Assembly (NCBI RefSeq): GCF_034424545.1
Contig: NZ_CP139970.1
Coordinates: forward strand, 2,666,001 to 2,730,000
Length of the DNA: 64,000 bases
Reading direction: 5' to 3'
DNA from: Trinickia caryophylli
GTDB taxonomy: Bacteria; Pseudomonadota; Gammaproteobacteria; Burkholderiales; Burkholderiaceae
The translations under genes were made by a program, and so were the position numbers. Shown piece by piece: positions 38,742 to 51,224 of the stretch. A model generated the notes under the pieces. It was not told where the DNA came from. It was given only the letters and a program-made list of their open reading frames with translations, and ran no database searches. Every line of letters begins with the position of its first letter. The first letter of the stretch is position 1.

Positions 38742-39724
38742 CAAATCACCTTCTTCGAGAACAGGTCATGCATATTGAGTGCGCCGATCAGCGTGCCCGC
38801 GTCGTCCACGACCAGCATCTGATTGATCCGGTGCCGCTCCATCAGTTCGACCGCTTCCACGGCCAGGTGGTCCGCGCCGATCGTGCGCGGCGCGCGCGTC
38901 ATCACCTCGGCGATCGGCAGATCGCGAAAGTCGCCCGTGCGCTCCAGCACGCGCCGCAAGTCGCCGTCGGTGAAAATGCCCGCGACGCGGTTGCTGTCGT
39001 CGACGATCGCCGTCATCCCCATGCGCTTGGCCGTCAGTTGGAAGAGTGCATCGCGCACCGTGGCCGTCGTCGCCACCTTCGGCATCTGCTCGCCCGTGCG
39101 CATGACGTCGCGCACATAGGTGAGCAGGCGACGGCCGAGGGCGCCGCCCGGGTGCGAGCGCGCGAAATCGTCCGCGCCGAACCCGCGCGCGTCGAGCACC
39201 GCCACGGCCAGTGCGTCGCCGAGCGCGAGCGCGGCCGTTGTGCTGGCCGTCGGGGCGAGGTTGAGCGGGCAGGCCTCCTTCTCGACGCCGGCATCGAGGT
39301 GCACGTCCGAGAGTTTGGCGAGACTCGATTCGGGCCGGCCCGTCATCGCGATCAGCTTGGCGCCGATCCGTTTGACGAGCGGCAGGATCGCCACGAGTTC
39401 TTCCGATTCGCCCGAATTCGACAACGCGATGAAGACGTCGTCCGCGGCCACCATGCCGAGATCGCCATGGCTCGCTTCCGCCGGATGCACGAAGAACGCC
39501 GGGGTACCGGTGCTCGCGAGCGTGGCGGCGAGCTTGCGCGCGACATGGCCCGATTTTCCGATGCCAGAGACGACCACGCGGCCGCGGCAGCCGAGCAGCA
39601 GATCCACCGCTGCGACGAAGCTCGCGTCGATGCGCTCGCGAAGGGCGCGCACGGCGTCGGCTTCGATGTCGAGCACATCCCGGGCGAGCGCCAGCGCCCG
39701 GTCGCCATTGATTTTCGCTATCAT
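38741..39724 (-). CDS. kdsD: D-arabinose-5-phosphate isomerase
   Basis: Converts ribulose-5-phosphate to arabinose-5-phosphate, the precursor of Kdo. The 327-residue protein has an SIS domain (about 40-175; VVSGIGKSGHVARKLAATLAS, HGDLGMV, ALSNSGESEELV). Two CBS domains follow (about 205-265 and 275-327; AIVDDSNRVAGIFTDGDLRR). It is the first gene of the kds-lpt-rpoN strand. On that strand a -10-like TATACT lies shortly before ATG 39724, but no good -35 is evident. The CPA2 antiporter gene diverges from it. Confidence 0.95.
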   Translation of the reverse strand: MIAKINGDRALALARDVLDIEADAVRALRERIDASFVAAVDLLLGCRGRVVVSGIGKSGHVARKLAATLASTGTPAFFVHPAEASHGDLGMVAADDVFIALSNSGESEELVAILPLVKRIGAKLIAMTGRPESSLAKLSDVHLDAGVEKEACPLNLAPTASTTAALALGDALAVAVLDARGFGADDFARSHPGGALGRRLLTYVRDVMRTGEQMPKVATTATVRDALFQLTAKRMGMTAIVDDSNRVAGIFTDGDLRRVLERTGDFRDLPIAEVMTRAPRTIGADHLAVEAVELMERHRINQMLVVDDAGTLIGALNMHDLFSKKVI

Positions 39725-39885
39725 TCGCTGAGTATAACAAAGGCGTTCGCGCGAGCCTGTGCCCGCCACCCTCGGTGCGACGGCCGGCGAGCCGCCGGGC
39801 GGGCGGCCCGGCCGATGCCTCCGGCGCCTTTCTCGCAACCCCGACGCGCGGCGCTTACCCGCAGATCAACGAGGACGCTTCGCAC

Positions 39886-41889
39886 GTGATATCCCCCCTC
39901 GAGATGACGCTCCTGCTGCTGCTCGCATCGGTGGCGGGTGTCGTGCTCTTTCGTTACCTGAACTTGCCGCCGATGCTCGGCTACCTGTCGGTCGGCATCC
40001 TCGTCGGGCCGCATGCGCTCGGCATCGCCCCCAGTTCGGAGCGCGCGCAGAACTTGGCCGAGTTCGGCGTCGTGTTTCTGATGTTCTCGATCGGGCTCGA
40101 GTTCTCGCTCGCCAAGCTGCGCGCCATGAAGCGGCTCGTCTTCGGGCTCGGACTGCTGCAGGTGATCGGCACCATCGCCGTGGCGCTGCTGCTCGGCCTC
40201 GCGTTCGAGCGCTGGATGCACGTGCCGTGGCAAGGCTGCATCGCGCTCGGCGGCGCGCTCGCGATGTCGTCGACGGCCATCGTCAGCAAGATGCTCGCCG
40301 AGCGGCTCGAGATAGAAACCGAGCATGGACGCAACATTTTCGGCGTGCTGCTGTTCCAGGATCTGGCCGTCGTGCCGCTGCTGATCGTGATCGCGGCGTT
40401 CGGCGGCGATTCGCGCGATCTGGCGGCCACGCTCGGCATGGCGGCACTGAAAATCGTCGTCGCGCTGGCGGTGCTGCTCATCGTCGGGCAGCGGCTCATG
40501 ACGCGCTGGTTCAATGTGGTCGCGCGCCGCCGCTCGCAGGAGCTCTTCGTCCTGAACCTTCTGCTCGTTACGCTTGGCGCGGCCTACATCACGGAAAAGT
40601 TCGGCCTGTCGCTTGCGCTCGGGGCTTTCATCGCGGGCATGCTGATCGCCGAAACGCCGTACCGCCATCAGGTCGAGGAGGACATCAAGCCCTTTCGCGA
40701 CGTGTTGCTCGGGCTTTTCTTCGTGACCACGGGCATGCTGCTCGATCCGCGCGTGCTCATCGAGCATCCGCTGATGGTGCTCGCGTTCCTGCTCGGCCCC
40801 GTCCTCTTCAAGGCCATCACGATCACGGGCTTGACCAGGGCATTCGGCGCGACGCCCGGCGTGGCGATGCGCACGGGGCTGGGCCTCGCTCAGGCGGGCG
40901 AGTTCGGCTTCGTGTTGCTCAATCTGATCGGAGACAAGCACCTCGTCGATCCGACCCTGCTCCAGGCGATTCTCGCGTCGATGCTGCTCTCCATGCTGGC
41001 CGCGCCGCTCATCATCCAGAATGCGGATCGCATCGTGCTGCGGCTGTCGTCCACGGAATGGATGCAGCAGGCGCTGCAGATGACGCGGATCGCGACGCAA
41101 AGCCTGCGCCAGCAGGCGCACGTCATCATCTGCGGCTACGGCCGCTCGGGCCAGAACCTCGCGCGCATGCTCGAGCATGAGGGCCTGTCGTATGTCGCGC
41201 TCGATCTCGATCCCGACCGCGTCAGCGCGGCGGCCTCGGCCGGCGAATCGGTCGTGTTCGGCGACGCCGCGCGACGCGAGTCGCTCGTCGCGGCCGGCAT
41301 CCACCGCGCGGCGGCGCTCGCCATCACCTATGCGAACACGCCGTCGGCACTGCGCGTGTTGCACAATGTGCACGAATTGGAACCCGCGCTGCCCGTGATC
41401 GTGCGCACCGTCGACGATGCCGACCTCGAAAAGCTGCTTGCGGCCGGCGCGACCGAGGTGATCCCCGAGATCGTCGAGGGCAGCCTGATGCTCGCGTCGC
41501 ACACGCTCGTGCTGATGGGTGTGCCGATGCGGCGGGTCGTGCGGCGTGTGGAGGAGTTGCGCGATGCGCGCTACAGCCTGCTGCGCGGCTATTTCCACGG
41601 CGCCGACGATCTGGGCGACGACGACGGCCACGACCAGGTCCGGCTACAATCGGTGCCGGTCGACGGCAACGCCGAGGCCGTCGGCCGCACGATCGAGGAG
41701 CTGGGCCTCGCCGAGCTCGGCGTGGAAGTGACGGCGATCCGCCGGCATGGAATCCGCGGCGTGCAGCCGGGGCCGGAAACCAAGCTGCGCGCCGCCGACA
41801 TCGTCGTGCTGCGCGGCTTGCCCGAGGCGCTCGCGCTTGCCGAGGAGCGCCTCGCCAGGAGCCGCCGGGCCGGGGCCGCCACGGCTTAG
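39886..41889 (+). CDS. CPA2-family cation:proton antiporter with RCK (TrkA) domains (KefB/YbaL-like)
   Basis: Membrane antiporter predicted to exchange K+ or Na+ for protons. The 667-residue protein has about 12 hydrophobic helices (residues 1-390; LNLPPMLGYLSVGILVGPHA, LMFSIGLEFSLAKLR, QDLAVVPLLI). A TrkA-N domain follows (HVIICGYGRSGQNLARMLE, a Rossmann GxGxxG), and then a TrkA-C domain (about 590-660). I chose GTG 39886 (ISPLEMTLLLL) as the likely start because the 37 residues upstream are Arg/Gly/Pro-rich and unlike a membrane protein. ATG 39904 is another option. Specificity (K+ efflux, glutathione-gated or not) cannot be told from sequence. Confidence 0.88.
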   Translation: MISPLEMTLLLLLASVAGVVLFRYLNLPPMLGYLSVGILVGPHALGIAPSSERAQNLAEFGVVFLMFSIGLEFSLAKLRAMKRLVFGLGLLQVIGTIAVALLLGLAFERWMHVPWQGCIALGGALAMSSTAIVSKMLAERLEIETEHGRNIFGVLLFQDLAVVPLLIVIAAFGGDSRDLAATLGMAALKIVVALAVLLIVGQRLMTRWFNVVARRRSQELFVLNLLLVTLGAAYITEKFGLSLALGAFIAGMLIAETPYRHQVEEDIKPFRDVLLGLFFVTTGMLLDPRVLIEHPLMVLAFLLGPVLFKAITITGLTRAFGATPGVAMRTGLGLAQAGEFGFVLLNLIGDKHLVDPTLLQAILASMLLSMLAAPLIIQNADRIVLRLSSTEWMQQALQMTRIATQSLRQQAHVIICGYGRSGQNLARMLEHEGLSYVALDLDPDRVSAAASAGESVVFGDAARRESLVAAGIHRAAALAITYANTPSALRVLHNVHELEPALPVIVRTVDDADLEKLLAAGATEVIPEIVEGSLMLASHTLVLMGVPMRRVVRRVEELRDARYSLLRGYFHGADDLGDDDGHDQVRLQSVPVDGNAEAVGRTIEELGLAELGVEVTAIRRHGIRGVQPGPETKLRAADIVVLRGLPEALALAEERLARSRRAGAATA

Positions 41890-41967
41890 CCGCGGCATAT
41901 CGGCCCGCCGCCCGACGTTATTGATCGACAGGCTCGCCGCGCGCGGGCCCCCTTCGGAGAAGCCCCC

Positions 41968-42534
41968 ATGTCTTTCGAGCCCGCGGATGTGCCGCACGAC
42001 GCGGCCGCGTTCATCAAGAGCCAGGTCCGCACCGTTCCCGACTGGCCGGTGCCGGGCGTTCAGTTTCGCGACATTACGCCGCTGCTGCAGCGGCCGAAGA
42101 CGCTGCGCGTGCTGATCGACCTCTTCATCGAGCGCTACGTGGAAGCAAAGCTCGATTACATCGCGGGCCTCGACGCGCGCGGGTTCATCATCGCGCCGAT
42201 CGTCGCCTACGAACTGAATCTGGGCTTCATTCCGATCCGCAAGATCGGCAAGCTCCCATACCGGACGGTGTCCGAATCGTATTCGCTCGAGTACGGCACC
42301 GCGACCGTCGAGATCCATGAAGACGCGTGCCGTGCGGGCGAGCGTGTCGTCATCGTCGACGATCTGATCGCCACGGGCGGCACGATGATGGCTGGCAAGA
42401 AGCTGCTCGAGCGGCTCGGCGCCGAGGTCGTGGAAGGCGCGGCCATCATCGACCTGCCCGATCTCGGCGGCTCGACACTGTTGCGCGGGAACGGTCTGCC
42501 GCTCTATACGATCGCCGAATTCGGCGGCCATTGA
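41968..42534 (+). CDS. apt: Adenine phosphoribosyltransferase
   Basis: Salvages adenine to AMP using PRPP. The 188-residue type I PRTase has FRDITPLLQ, the [11 protein letters not shown] segment, KIGKLPY and the PRPP loop [13 protein letters not shown]. The Kef-like gene ends 78 bases upstream and the LysE-type exporter begins 26 bases downstream, so they may share a transcript. It has no functional link visible with these neighbours. Confidence 0.96.
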   Translation: MSFEPADVPHDAAAFIKSQVRTVPDWPVPGVQFRDITPLLQRPKTLRVLIDLFIERYVEAKLDYIAGLDARGFIIAPIVAYELNLGFIPIRKIGKLPYRTVSESYSLEYGTATVEIHEDACRAGERVVIVDDLIATGGTMMAGKKLLERLGAEVVEGAAIIDLPDLGGSTLLRGNGLPLYTIAEFGGH

Positions 42535-42560
42535 CGCCCGAAGGTGACGGAATCCCGAAC

Positions 42561-43178
42561 ATGACGAACCACGCTGTGCTCTTCTTGCTGGCTTCGGCCG
42601 CGATCACGATCGCGCCCGGGCCCGACAATCTTCAGGTGATCGCGCGCGGCATCTCGCAGGGGCGGGCGGCGGGGCTCGTCGCCGCGCTCGGCTTCGCGGC
42701 CGGGGTGCTGTTCCATACCACGCTCGCGGCGCTCGGCGTGGCCGCGCTCCTGCGCGCCTCGCCGCTGGCGTTTCAGGTCGTCAAGGTCGCGGGCGGGGCC
42801 TACCTGATCTGGATCGGCGTGAAAGCGCTGCGAAGCCGTGGTTTGAGCGCCGCGCACGAGCGCCCGCCGCAGCCGCTCGTGACCGTGTTCCGGCAAAGCG
42901 TGGTGGGCAACATGCTCAATCCCAAGGTCACGCTTTTTTTCATCGTCTTCCTGCCCCAGTTCGTGGATGTGTCGTCGAAGACGAGCGTCGCGCTGCAGAT
43001 GGTCGGCTTCGGCCTCCTGTTCATGCTGCAGACCGTGGCCATTTTTTCGGCATTCGGCCTTTGCGCGGGCGCGATCGGCTCGTGGCTGCGGCGGCGGCCT
43101 CGCATCGGCGTATGGCTCGACAGGCTCGCCGGCGCGACGTTCATCGCGCTCGGCCTGCGCGTCGCGCTGCGCGACTGA
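42561..43178 (+). CDS. LysE/RhtB family amino-acid exporter
   Basis: Six-helix inner-membrane exporter for amino acids or related compounds. The 205-residue protein has the family opening (FLLASAAITIAPGPDNLQVIARGISQGR), the conserved GxxxGxxxH region (LGFAAGVLFHTTLAALG) and FRQSVVGNMLNPKVTLFFIVFLPQF. ATG 42561 is used. Substrate is unknown; RhtB-type members export homoserine, threonine or lysine. It lies 26 bases after apt and 40 before the Nudix gene. Confidence 0.92.
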   Translation: MTNHAVLFLLASAAITIAPGPDNLQVIARGISQGRAAGLVAALGFAAGVLFHTTLAALGVAALLRASPLAFQVVKVAGGAYLIWIGVKALRSRGLSAAHERPPQPLVTVFRQSVVGNMLNPKVTLFFIVFLPQFVDVSSKTSVALQMVGFGLLFMLQTVAIFSAFGLCAGAIGSWLRRRPRIGVWLDRLAGATFIALGLRVALRD

Positions 43179-43218
43179 TGCCGGCCGGCCGCACGATCGA
43201 CGAACCGGAGACACCCAG

Positions 43219-44091
43219 ATGAGTCTGCCCTGCATTACCGCCGCGCGCCGCTTCGACGAGCGCGCACATCGTCCGTTCTGGCTCGCGCGGCAAGCAGTCG
43301 GCTGGATCCGCGAGCGCGACCTTGCGCAGCTCGCGCGCTGGCCGGACGTATTCGTCATCGAGGCCGAACGCGTCGTGCTGGCGGAGCGCTTCGACGGCAA
43401 CGTCGATACCCGCTCGGCGGCGCTCGCCGCCGTCGTCGGCGCGCTGGCGGCCGACGGCCTCATCCACGGCTGGCGCGACGAGATCTATGCGGTGCGCAAC
43501 GCCTTCGACGATGCACCGCTTGCCTATATCGAGCGCGCGGCCGCCCGCTTCTTCGGCACGATGACTTACGCGGTGCACCTGAACGGCATCGTAAAATACG
43601 CGGATCGCGCACCGCAGCTCTGGATCGCCCGGCGCAGCGAAACGAAGGCGACGGACCCGGGCATGCTCGATAACGTCGTGGCCGGCGGCATCGCCTGGGG
43701 TTTCGGCATCGAGGCAACGCTCGTGAAGGAGTGCTGGGAAGAGGCGGGCATCGAGGCCGGTCTGGCGTCGCAGGCGCGGGCCGGGCGCCCTTTCCACGTG
43801 CTGCAATCGCTTCCCGAAGGTACGCAGGCCGAGCAGATATTCGTCTACGATCTGATGCTTCCGGAAGATTTCACGCCGCATAACCAGGACGGCGAAGTCG
43901 GCGAGCACCGGCTCGCGCGCATCGACGAGGTGGCGCGCTGGATCGAAGAAGGCGCGATGACCGTCGATGCGAGCCTCGCTACGCTCGAAACCATGCTCCG
44001 CCGTCGTTGGATCGACGAAGCGTCCTGCACGGGGATCGACGCGCTTTGGCAGCCGGCGGTGCCGGCACCGGTTTCGCGCGCTACCGAATAA
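43219..44091 (+). CDS. Nudix hydrolase with DUF4743 N-terminal domain
   Basis: 290-residue protein with an N-terminal DUF4743 domain (about 1-120). A Nudix domain follows, whose box reads GGIAWGFGIEATLVKECWEEAGI (in parts GIEATLVKECWEEAGI; Lys replaces the usual Arg of the REUXEE core). This architecture resembles the C-terminal part of yeast Tnr3-type thiamine pyrophosphokinases and plant Nudix 20/24, proposed to cleave damaged or oxy-thiamine diphosphates. That role is inferred from family knowledge only. GGAG (43207-43210) eight bases upstream supports ATG 43219. purU follows after 21 bases. Confidence 0.9.
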   Translation: MSLPCITAARRFDERAHRPFWLARQAVGWIRERDLAQLARWPDVFVIEAERVVLAERFDGNVDTRSAALAAVVGALAADGLIHGWRDEIYAVRNAFDDAPLAYIERAAARFFGTMTYAVHLNGIVKYADRAPQLWIARRSETKATDPGMLDNVVAGGIAWGFGIEATLVKECWEEAGIEAGLASQARAGRPFHVLQSLPEGTQAEQIFVYDLMLPEDFTPHNQDGEVGEHRLARIDEVARWIEEGAMTVDASLATLETMLRRRWIDEASCTGIDALWQPAVPAPVSRATE

Positions 44092-44112
44092 AACGAAAGG
44101 AGTTTTCTGGTC

Positions 44113-44982
44113 ATGTCGACCGAACACAGCTTTATCCTCAAACTGTCGTGCCCTGACCGGCCCGGTATCGTGCACGCGGTCTCCGGCTTTCTTTTCGAGC
44201 GCGGCAGCAACATCCTCGATTCCGCACAGTTCGGTGACAGTCACACGGGCGAGTTCTTCATGCGCGTGCATTTCCAGCAAGTCGGCGGCGATCCGGGCCT
44301 CGATGCGCTGCGTGACGTGTTCGCGCCGCTCGCCGAGCAGTTTTCGATGCGCTGGGAGATGCACGACGCGTCGGTGAAGCCGCGTGTCGTCATCATGGTC
44401 TCGAAGATCGGCCACTGCCTGAACGATCTGCTTTTCCGCTACCGTACGGGCCAATTGCCGATCGAGATTCCCGCGATCATCTCGAACCACAAGGATTTTT
44501 ATCAGCTGGCGGCCGGCTACGACATTCCGTTCCACCACTTCGCGCTGACCGAGTCGAGTGCGGCGGCCAAGGCGGCGCAGGAGGCGCGCGTACTCGAGAT
44601 CATCGAGCAAAGCGGTGCCGACCTCGTCGTGCTCGCGCGCTATATGCAGATTCTCTCGCCGGCGCTTTGTGCCAAGCTTCAAGGGCGCGCGATCAACATT
44701 CACCACTCGTTCTTGCCGAGCTTCAAGGGCGCAAAGCCGTATTACCAGGCGTTCGACCGCGGCGTGAAGCTCATCGGCGCGACTGCGCACTACGTGACGA
44801 CCGATCTCGACGAAGGTCCGATCATCGAGCAGGAAGTCGAGCGCGTGGATCACAGCATGACGCCCGATCAGCTCACGGCAATCGGGCGCGACGTCGAATG
44901 CGTGACGCTCGCGCGTGCCGTGAAGTGGCACGTCGAGCACCGCATCGTGCTCAACGGCACGAAAACGGTGGTGTTCCGCTAG
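44113..44982 (+). CDS. purU: Formyltetrahydrofolate deformylase
   Basis: Hydrolyses 10-formyl-THF to formate and THF, balancing one-carbon pools. The 289-residue protein has an N-terminal ACT domain (about 1-85, LKLSCPDRPGIVHAVSGFLF). A formyltransferase domain follows, with the Asn/His/Asp catalytic set (INIHHSFLPSFKGAKPY; THE loop AHYVTTDLDEGPII). AAAGGAG 11 bases before ATG 44113 supports the start. It is convergent with the AI-2E permease gene. Confidence 0.96.
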   Translation: MSTEHSFILKLSCPDRPGIVHAVSGFLFERGSNILDSAQFGDSHTGEFFMRVHFQQVGGDPGLDALRDVFAPLAEQFSMRWEMHDASVKPRVVIMVSKIGHCLNDLLFRYRTGQLPIEIPAIISNHKDFYQLAAGYDIPFHHFALTESSAAAKAAQEARVLEIIEQSGADLVVLARYMQILSPALCAKLQGRAINIHHSFLPSFKGAKPYYQAFDRGVKLIGATAHYVTTDLDEGPIIEQEVERVDHSMTPDQLTAIGRDVECVTLARAVKWHVEHRIVLNGTKTVVFR

Positions 44983-45034
44983 CGCCCGCGCGAGGCACGA
45001 GGCACGGGCCTGCGGGAGGCCCGAGGCGCAGGCC

Positions 45035-46120
45035 TCAGATCAACCGGAGGTAGATGAGTTCGCGCTTGATGTAGGCGTAGAAGATCGGGGCGGCAACGAG
45101 CCCCGGTATGCCGAACGCGGCTTCCATGACGAGCATGGCGAGCAGCAGTTCCCAGGCGCGGGCCTCGATCTGTCCGCCCACGATGCGCGCGTTCAGGAAG
45201 TATTCGAGCTTGTGGATCGCAATGAGAAAGACGAGCGAGGCCACGGCCGTCGGCAAGCTCACCGAGAGCGACACGGCGACGATCAGCGTGTTCGAGATCA
45301 GGTTGCCGATCACGGGCAGCAGGCCCGCGATGAACGTGATCATCACGAGCGTTTTCGAGAGCGGCAGGCGCTGGTGAAAGATCGGTAGCGCGATGAGCAG
45401 GTAAAGCGCCGTGAACACCGCGTTGATCGCCGAGATCTTGATCTGGGCGAACACGATGCGCCTGAATGCATCGGCAAAACGCGTGACGCGCATCGCGAAC
45501 GCGCGGGCGAGCGGCAGGCGCTGAACGTGCCGCTCGGTCGTGATCGCGATCATGGCGCCGATGATCATGCCGAAAAGCACGTGACCGAAGCCGCGGGCGA
45601 CGTTCTTGCCGCCCTGCTGCAACTGGTCCATGTGCGAATGCACGAGCATGCCGGCTTTTTCCTTCATTTGCGCCGCATCGACGGGCAGCATCGCCGAAAT
45701 CCATTCGGGCGTGCGATTGCGCGCCTGCTCGACGATTTGCATGACCTGCCCGAGCAGGTTCTGGATGTTCGGCACGGCGTGCTGGAAGTGCTCGATGAGC
45801 CTGATCGCGAGGCTCGCGAGGCCGCCTACGACCACGCAGGCAAGCAGGACGACGGCCACCCAGCGGGCACGCTGGCTCGACATGTGGCGCTCGATTGCGG
45901 GCGCGATCATGTGCACGAGCTGAAAGACGAGCATGCCCGCGAGCAGTGCGCCGAGCAGCTTCAGATGCAGCACGGCCCACATGCCGGCGAGCGCGGCCGC
46001 ATAGCTGCAGATCTCGACGGCGGAAAAGCGCGGCAGGCTCATGTCGCTCGTCAGCCGCACGGGCCTTGGCGGCTGCCCCCGGACGGGTGGTTCTTGCTGT
46101 GCTTCGGTACGCTTGACCAT
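45035..46120 (-). CDS. AI-2E/PerM family transporter
   Basis: Integral membrane protein of 361 residues with two N-terminal helices, one further upstream-domain helix, a large central loop (about 105-195) and several C-terminal helices. The C-terminal signature is TFIAGLLPVIGNLISNTLIV ... GIPGLVAAPIFYAYIKRELI. The family was named for the TqsA autoinducer-2 exporter, but many members transport other solutes or ions; substrate cannot be assigned. A 26-residue hydrophilic N-terminal tail precedes the likely core; an internal Met (residue 27) is an alternative start. It is followed on the minus strand by purU in the convergent orientation and lies downstream of uvrA. Confidence 0.9.
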   Translation of the reverse strand: MVKRTEAQQEPPVRGQPPRPVRLTSDMSLPRFSAVEICSYAAALAGMWAVLHLKLLGALLAGMLVFQLVHMIAPAIERHMSSQRARWVAVVLLACVVVGGLASLAIRLIEHFQHAVPNIQNLLGQVMQIVEQARNRTPEWISAMLPVDAAQMKEKAGMLVHSHMDQLQQGGKNVARGFGHVLFGMIIGAMIAITTERHVQRLPLARAFAMRVTRFADAFRRIVFAQIKISAINAVFTALYLLIALPIFHQRLPLSKTLVMITFIAGLLPVIGNLISNTLIVAVSLSVSLPTAVASLVFLIAIHKLEYFLNARIVGGQIEARAWELLLAMLVMEAAFGIPGLVAAPIFYAYIKRELIYLRLI

Positions 46121-46190
46121 GACGCCTATTGTCTCCAGCCGGTTGCTCGGCGGAGCTCCATTCTTGTGCTATGCAGCACGAACCGCCGCT

Positions 46191-49052
<2,862 letters not shown>

Positions 49053-49197
49053 GAACCTGACGGGAGAAGAGGGGGCCAGGGGTGCCAAACCTGCTACTAT
49101 AACGACTTTTCCAGACCGCCGTTACGGCGACCTTACAGCGCGCGGCAGGCGTGAACGGCGTCGCTACGGTCCAATCTGAGACCCTGGCCTCCCCGCG

Positions 49198-50382
49198 ATG
49201 TCGAACCCCTCCGTCACTTCTTCCCGCATGAGCGCGCCGGAAATGCGCGCAACCGTCTCGCTCGCGAGCATATTCGCGCTGCGCATGCTCGGTCTGTTCA
49301 TGATCATGCCGGTCTTCTCCGTGTACGCGAAGACGATCCCGGGCGGCGACAACGTACTGCTCGTCGGTATTGCGCTCGGCGCGTACGGCGTGACGCAGTC
49401 GATGCTTTATATCTTCTACGGGTGGGCCTCCGACAAGCTCGGGCGCAAGCCGGTGATCGCGACAGGACTTGCCATTTTCGCGCTCGGCAGCTTCGTGGCG
49501 GCTGCCGGCCATTCGATGACGTGGATCATCGCCGGGCGCGTGATTCAGGGCATGGGCGCCGTTTCGTCGGCCGTCATCGCTTTCATTGCCGATCTGACTA
49601 CCGACGAGCACCGGACCAAAGCGATGGCGATGGTGGGGGGCAGTATCGGGGTGTCGTTCGCGGTGGCGATCGTGGGCGCGCCGATCGTCTTCCATTGGGT
49701 GGGCATGAACGGGCTTTTTGCGCTCGTCGGCGCGCTGTCGATCGCGGCGATCGGCATCGTGCTCTGGGTGGTGCCGGATGCGCCGAAGCCCGTGCACGTG
49801 CGGGCCCCGTTTGCGGAGGTGTTGCACAACGTCGAGCTGTTGCGGCTCAATTTCGGCGTGCTCGTGCTGCATGCCACGCAAACGGCCCTCTTTCTCGTCG
49901 TGCCGCGCATTCTCGAGGCGGCCGGGTTGCCGGTGGCGTCGCACTGGAAGGTTTATCTGCCCGTGATGGGCTTGTCGTTCGTGATGATGGTGCCGGCGAT
50001 CATCGCGGCGGAGAAGCGCGGGAAAATGAAGCCCGTATTGCTTGGCGCGATCGCGGCTATCCTGATCGGCCAGTTGTTGTTGGGCGCGGCGCCACATACC
50101 ATTCTGACGGTGGCGGCGATTCTCTTCGTGTACTTCCTCGGCTTCAACATTCTCGAGGCGTCGCAGCCGTCGCTCGTGTCGAAGCTGGCTCCCGGAACGC
50201 GCAAGGGCGCGGCCGCGGGCGTGTACAACACCACGCAATCGATCGGGCTCGCACTCGGCGGCGTGGCCGGCGGCTGGCTCGTGAAGCTGGCGGGCCAGAA
50301 TGCCGTGTTCTTTGCGTGTTCCGGCCTCGTTTTGGCCTGGCTTATAATCGCCGCCAATATGAAGCCGCCGCGCAAGGCTTGA
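49198..50382 (+). CDS. MFS transporter, drug:H+ antiporter-like (YajR-like)
   Basis: 394-residue 12-helix major-facilitator protein. Motif A is present between helices 2 and 3 (YGWASDKLGRKPVIATGL), and the helix 5 antiporter motif C-like region is GGSIGVSFAVAIVGAPIVF. The second half includes PHTILTVAAILFVYFLGFNILEAS. There is no C-terminal soluble domain (E. coli YajR has one), so it is shorter. Substrate is unknown. It lies between uvrA (divergent) and ssb, a common placement in this group of bacteria. Confidence 0.88.
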   Translation: MSNPSVTSSRMSAPEMRATVSLASIFALRMLGLFMIMPVFSVYAKTIPGGDNVLLVGIALGAYGVTQSMLYIFYGWASDKLGRKPVIATGLAIFALGSFVAAAGHSMTWIIAGRVIQGMGAVSSAVIAFIADLTTDEHRTKAMAMVGGSIGVSFAVAIVGAPIVFHWVGMNGLFALVGALSIAAIGIVLWVVPDAPKPVHVRAPFAEVLHNVELLRLNFGVLVLHATQTALFLVVPRILEAAGLPVASHWKVYLPVMGLSFVMMVPAIIAAEKRGKMKPVLLGAIAAILIGQLLLGAAPHTILTVAAILFVYFLGFNILEASQPSLVSKLAPGTRKGAAAGVYNTTQSIGLALGGVAGGWLVKLAGQNAVFFACSGLVLAWLIIAANMKPPRKA

Positions 50383-50453
50383 GCGCATACGCATCGCAGC
50401 CGGGGCGCTCGCCCGCGTGAGGTTCCGGCCGACTGTATTTATTGGAGAAACAC

Positions 50454-50981
50454 ATGGCATCCGTGAACAAGGTCATTCTCGTCGGCAACCTCGGCGCCGA
50501 TCCCGAAGTGCGCTACCTGCCGAGCGGAGACGCAATAGCGAACATCCGCCTCGCGACGACTGACCGGTACAAGGACAAGACGTCTGGCGAATTCAAGGAA
50601 GCGACCGAATGGCACCGCGTGGTGTTCTTTGGCCGGCTCGCCGAAATCGTCAACGAGTATCTGAAGAAAGGCTCGTCGGTTTATGTCGAAGGCCGCCTGC
50701 GCACGCGCAAGTGGCAGGGGCAGGATGGGCAGGATCGGTACTCCACCGAGATCGTGGCCGATCAGATGCAGATGCTCGGCGGCCGCGGCGGTTCGGGCGG
50801 CGGCGGCGGTATGGGCGATGACGGTGGGTATAGCCGTGGCGAGCCGATGGAACGCGGTGGTGGTGGCGGTGGCCGCGCGGCGGGCGGTGGCGCGCGGAGT
50901 GGCGGCGGCGGTGGTTCGAGCCGTCCGAGTGCGCCGGCCGGCGGTGGGCTCGATGAGATGGATGACGATATTCCGTTCTAA
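50454..50981 (+). CDS. ssb: Single-stranded DNA-binding protein
   Basis: Coats ssDNA in replication, repair and recombination and recruits partners. The 175-residue protein has an OB fold (about 1-112; [40 protein letters not shown]). A Gly-rich linker follows (about 114-160), and the partner-binding acidic tip is DDDIPF. GGAG (50444-50447) six bases upstream fixes ATG 50454; an upstream TTG frame is not needed. A terminator follows. Confidence 0.97.
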   Translation: MASVNKVILVGNLGADPEVRYLPSGDAIANIRLATTDRYKDKTSGEFKEATEWHRVVFFGRLAEIVNEYLKKGSSVYVEGRLRTRKWQGQDGQDRYSTEIVADQMQMLGGRGGSGGGGGMGDDGGYSRGEPMERGGGGGGRAAGGGARSGGGGGSSRPSAPAGGGLDEMDDDIPF

Positions 50982-51012
50982 AACAGAAAAAGAGTATTTT
51001 TTGTTGATAAGC

Positions 51013-51047
51013 GCCCGCTTTCCCTCGTGAAGGCGGGCTTTTTCTTT
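51013..51047 (+). terminator. Terminator after ssb
   Basis: GCCCGC (51013-51018) pairs with GCGGGC (51033-51038), strengthened by adjacent T-A pairs around a one-base bulge. The stem is followed by TTTTTCTTT (51039-51047). Confidence 0.85.
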
Positions 51048-51224
51048 ACCCACATGTGTTCTCCAACGCCGTCTGATGGTGGCCCGGCTTTGACGACACT
51101 CGAACCGACTGGCTCGCAAGGACTGCCCATGCGCAGAAAAACACCGAGTCGATCGTACAACCTCGGTTGTTTTTTATACAACGCAGCGAAGGGCCGTATT
51201 CACCGGTCCTTCCGTCATTGACTT

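Noticed and set aside
49053..49197. LexA box controlling uvrA
   Set aside because: No CTGT-N8-ACAG-like sequence seen in the divergent region.
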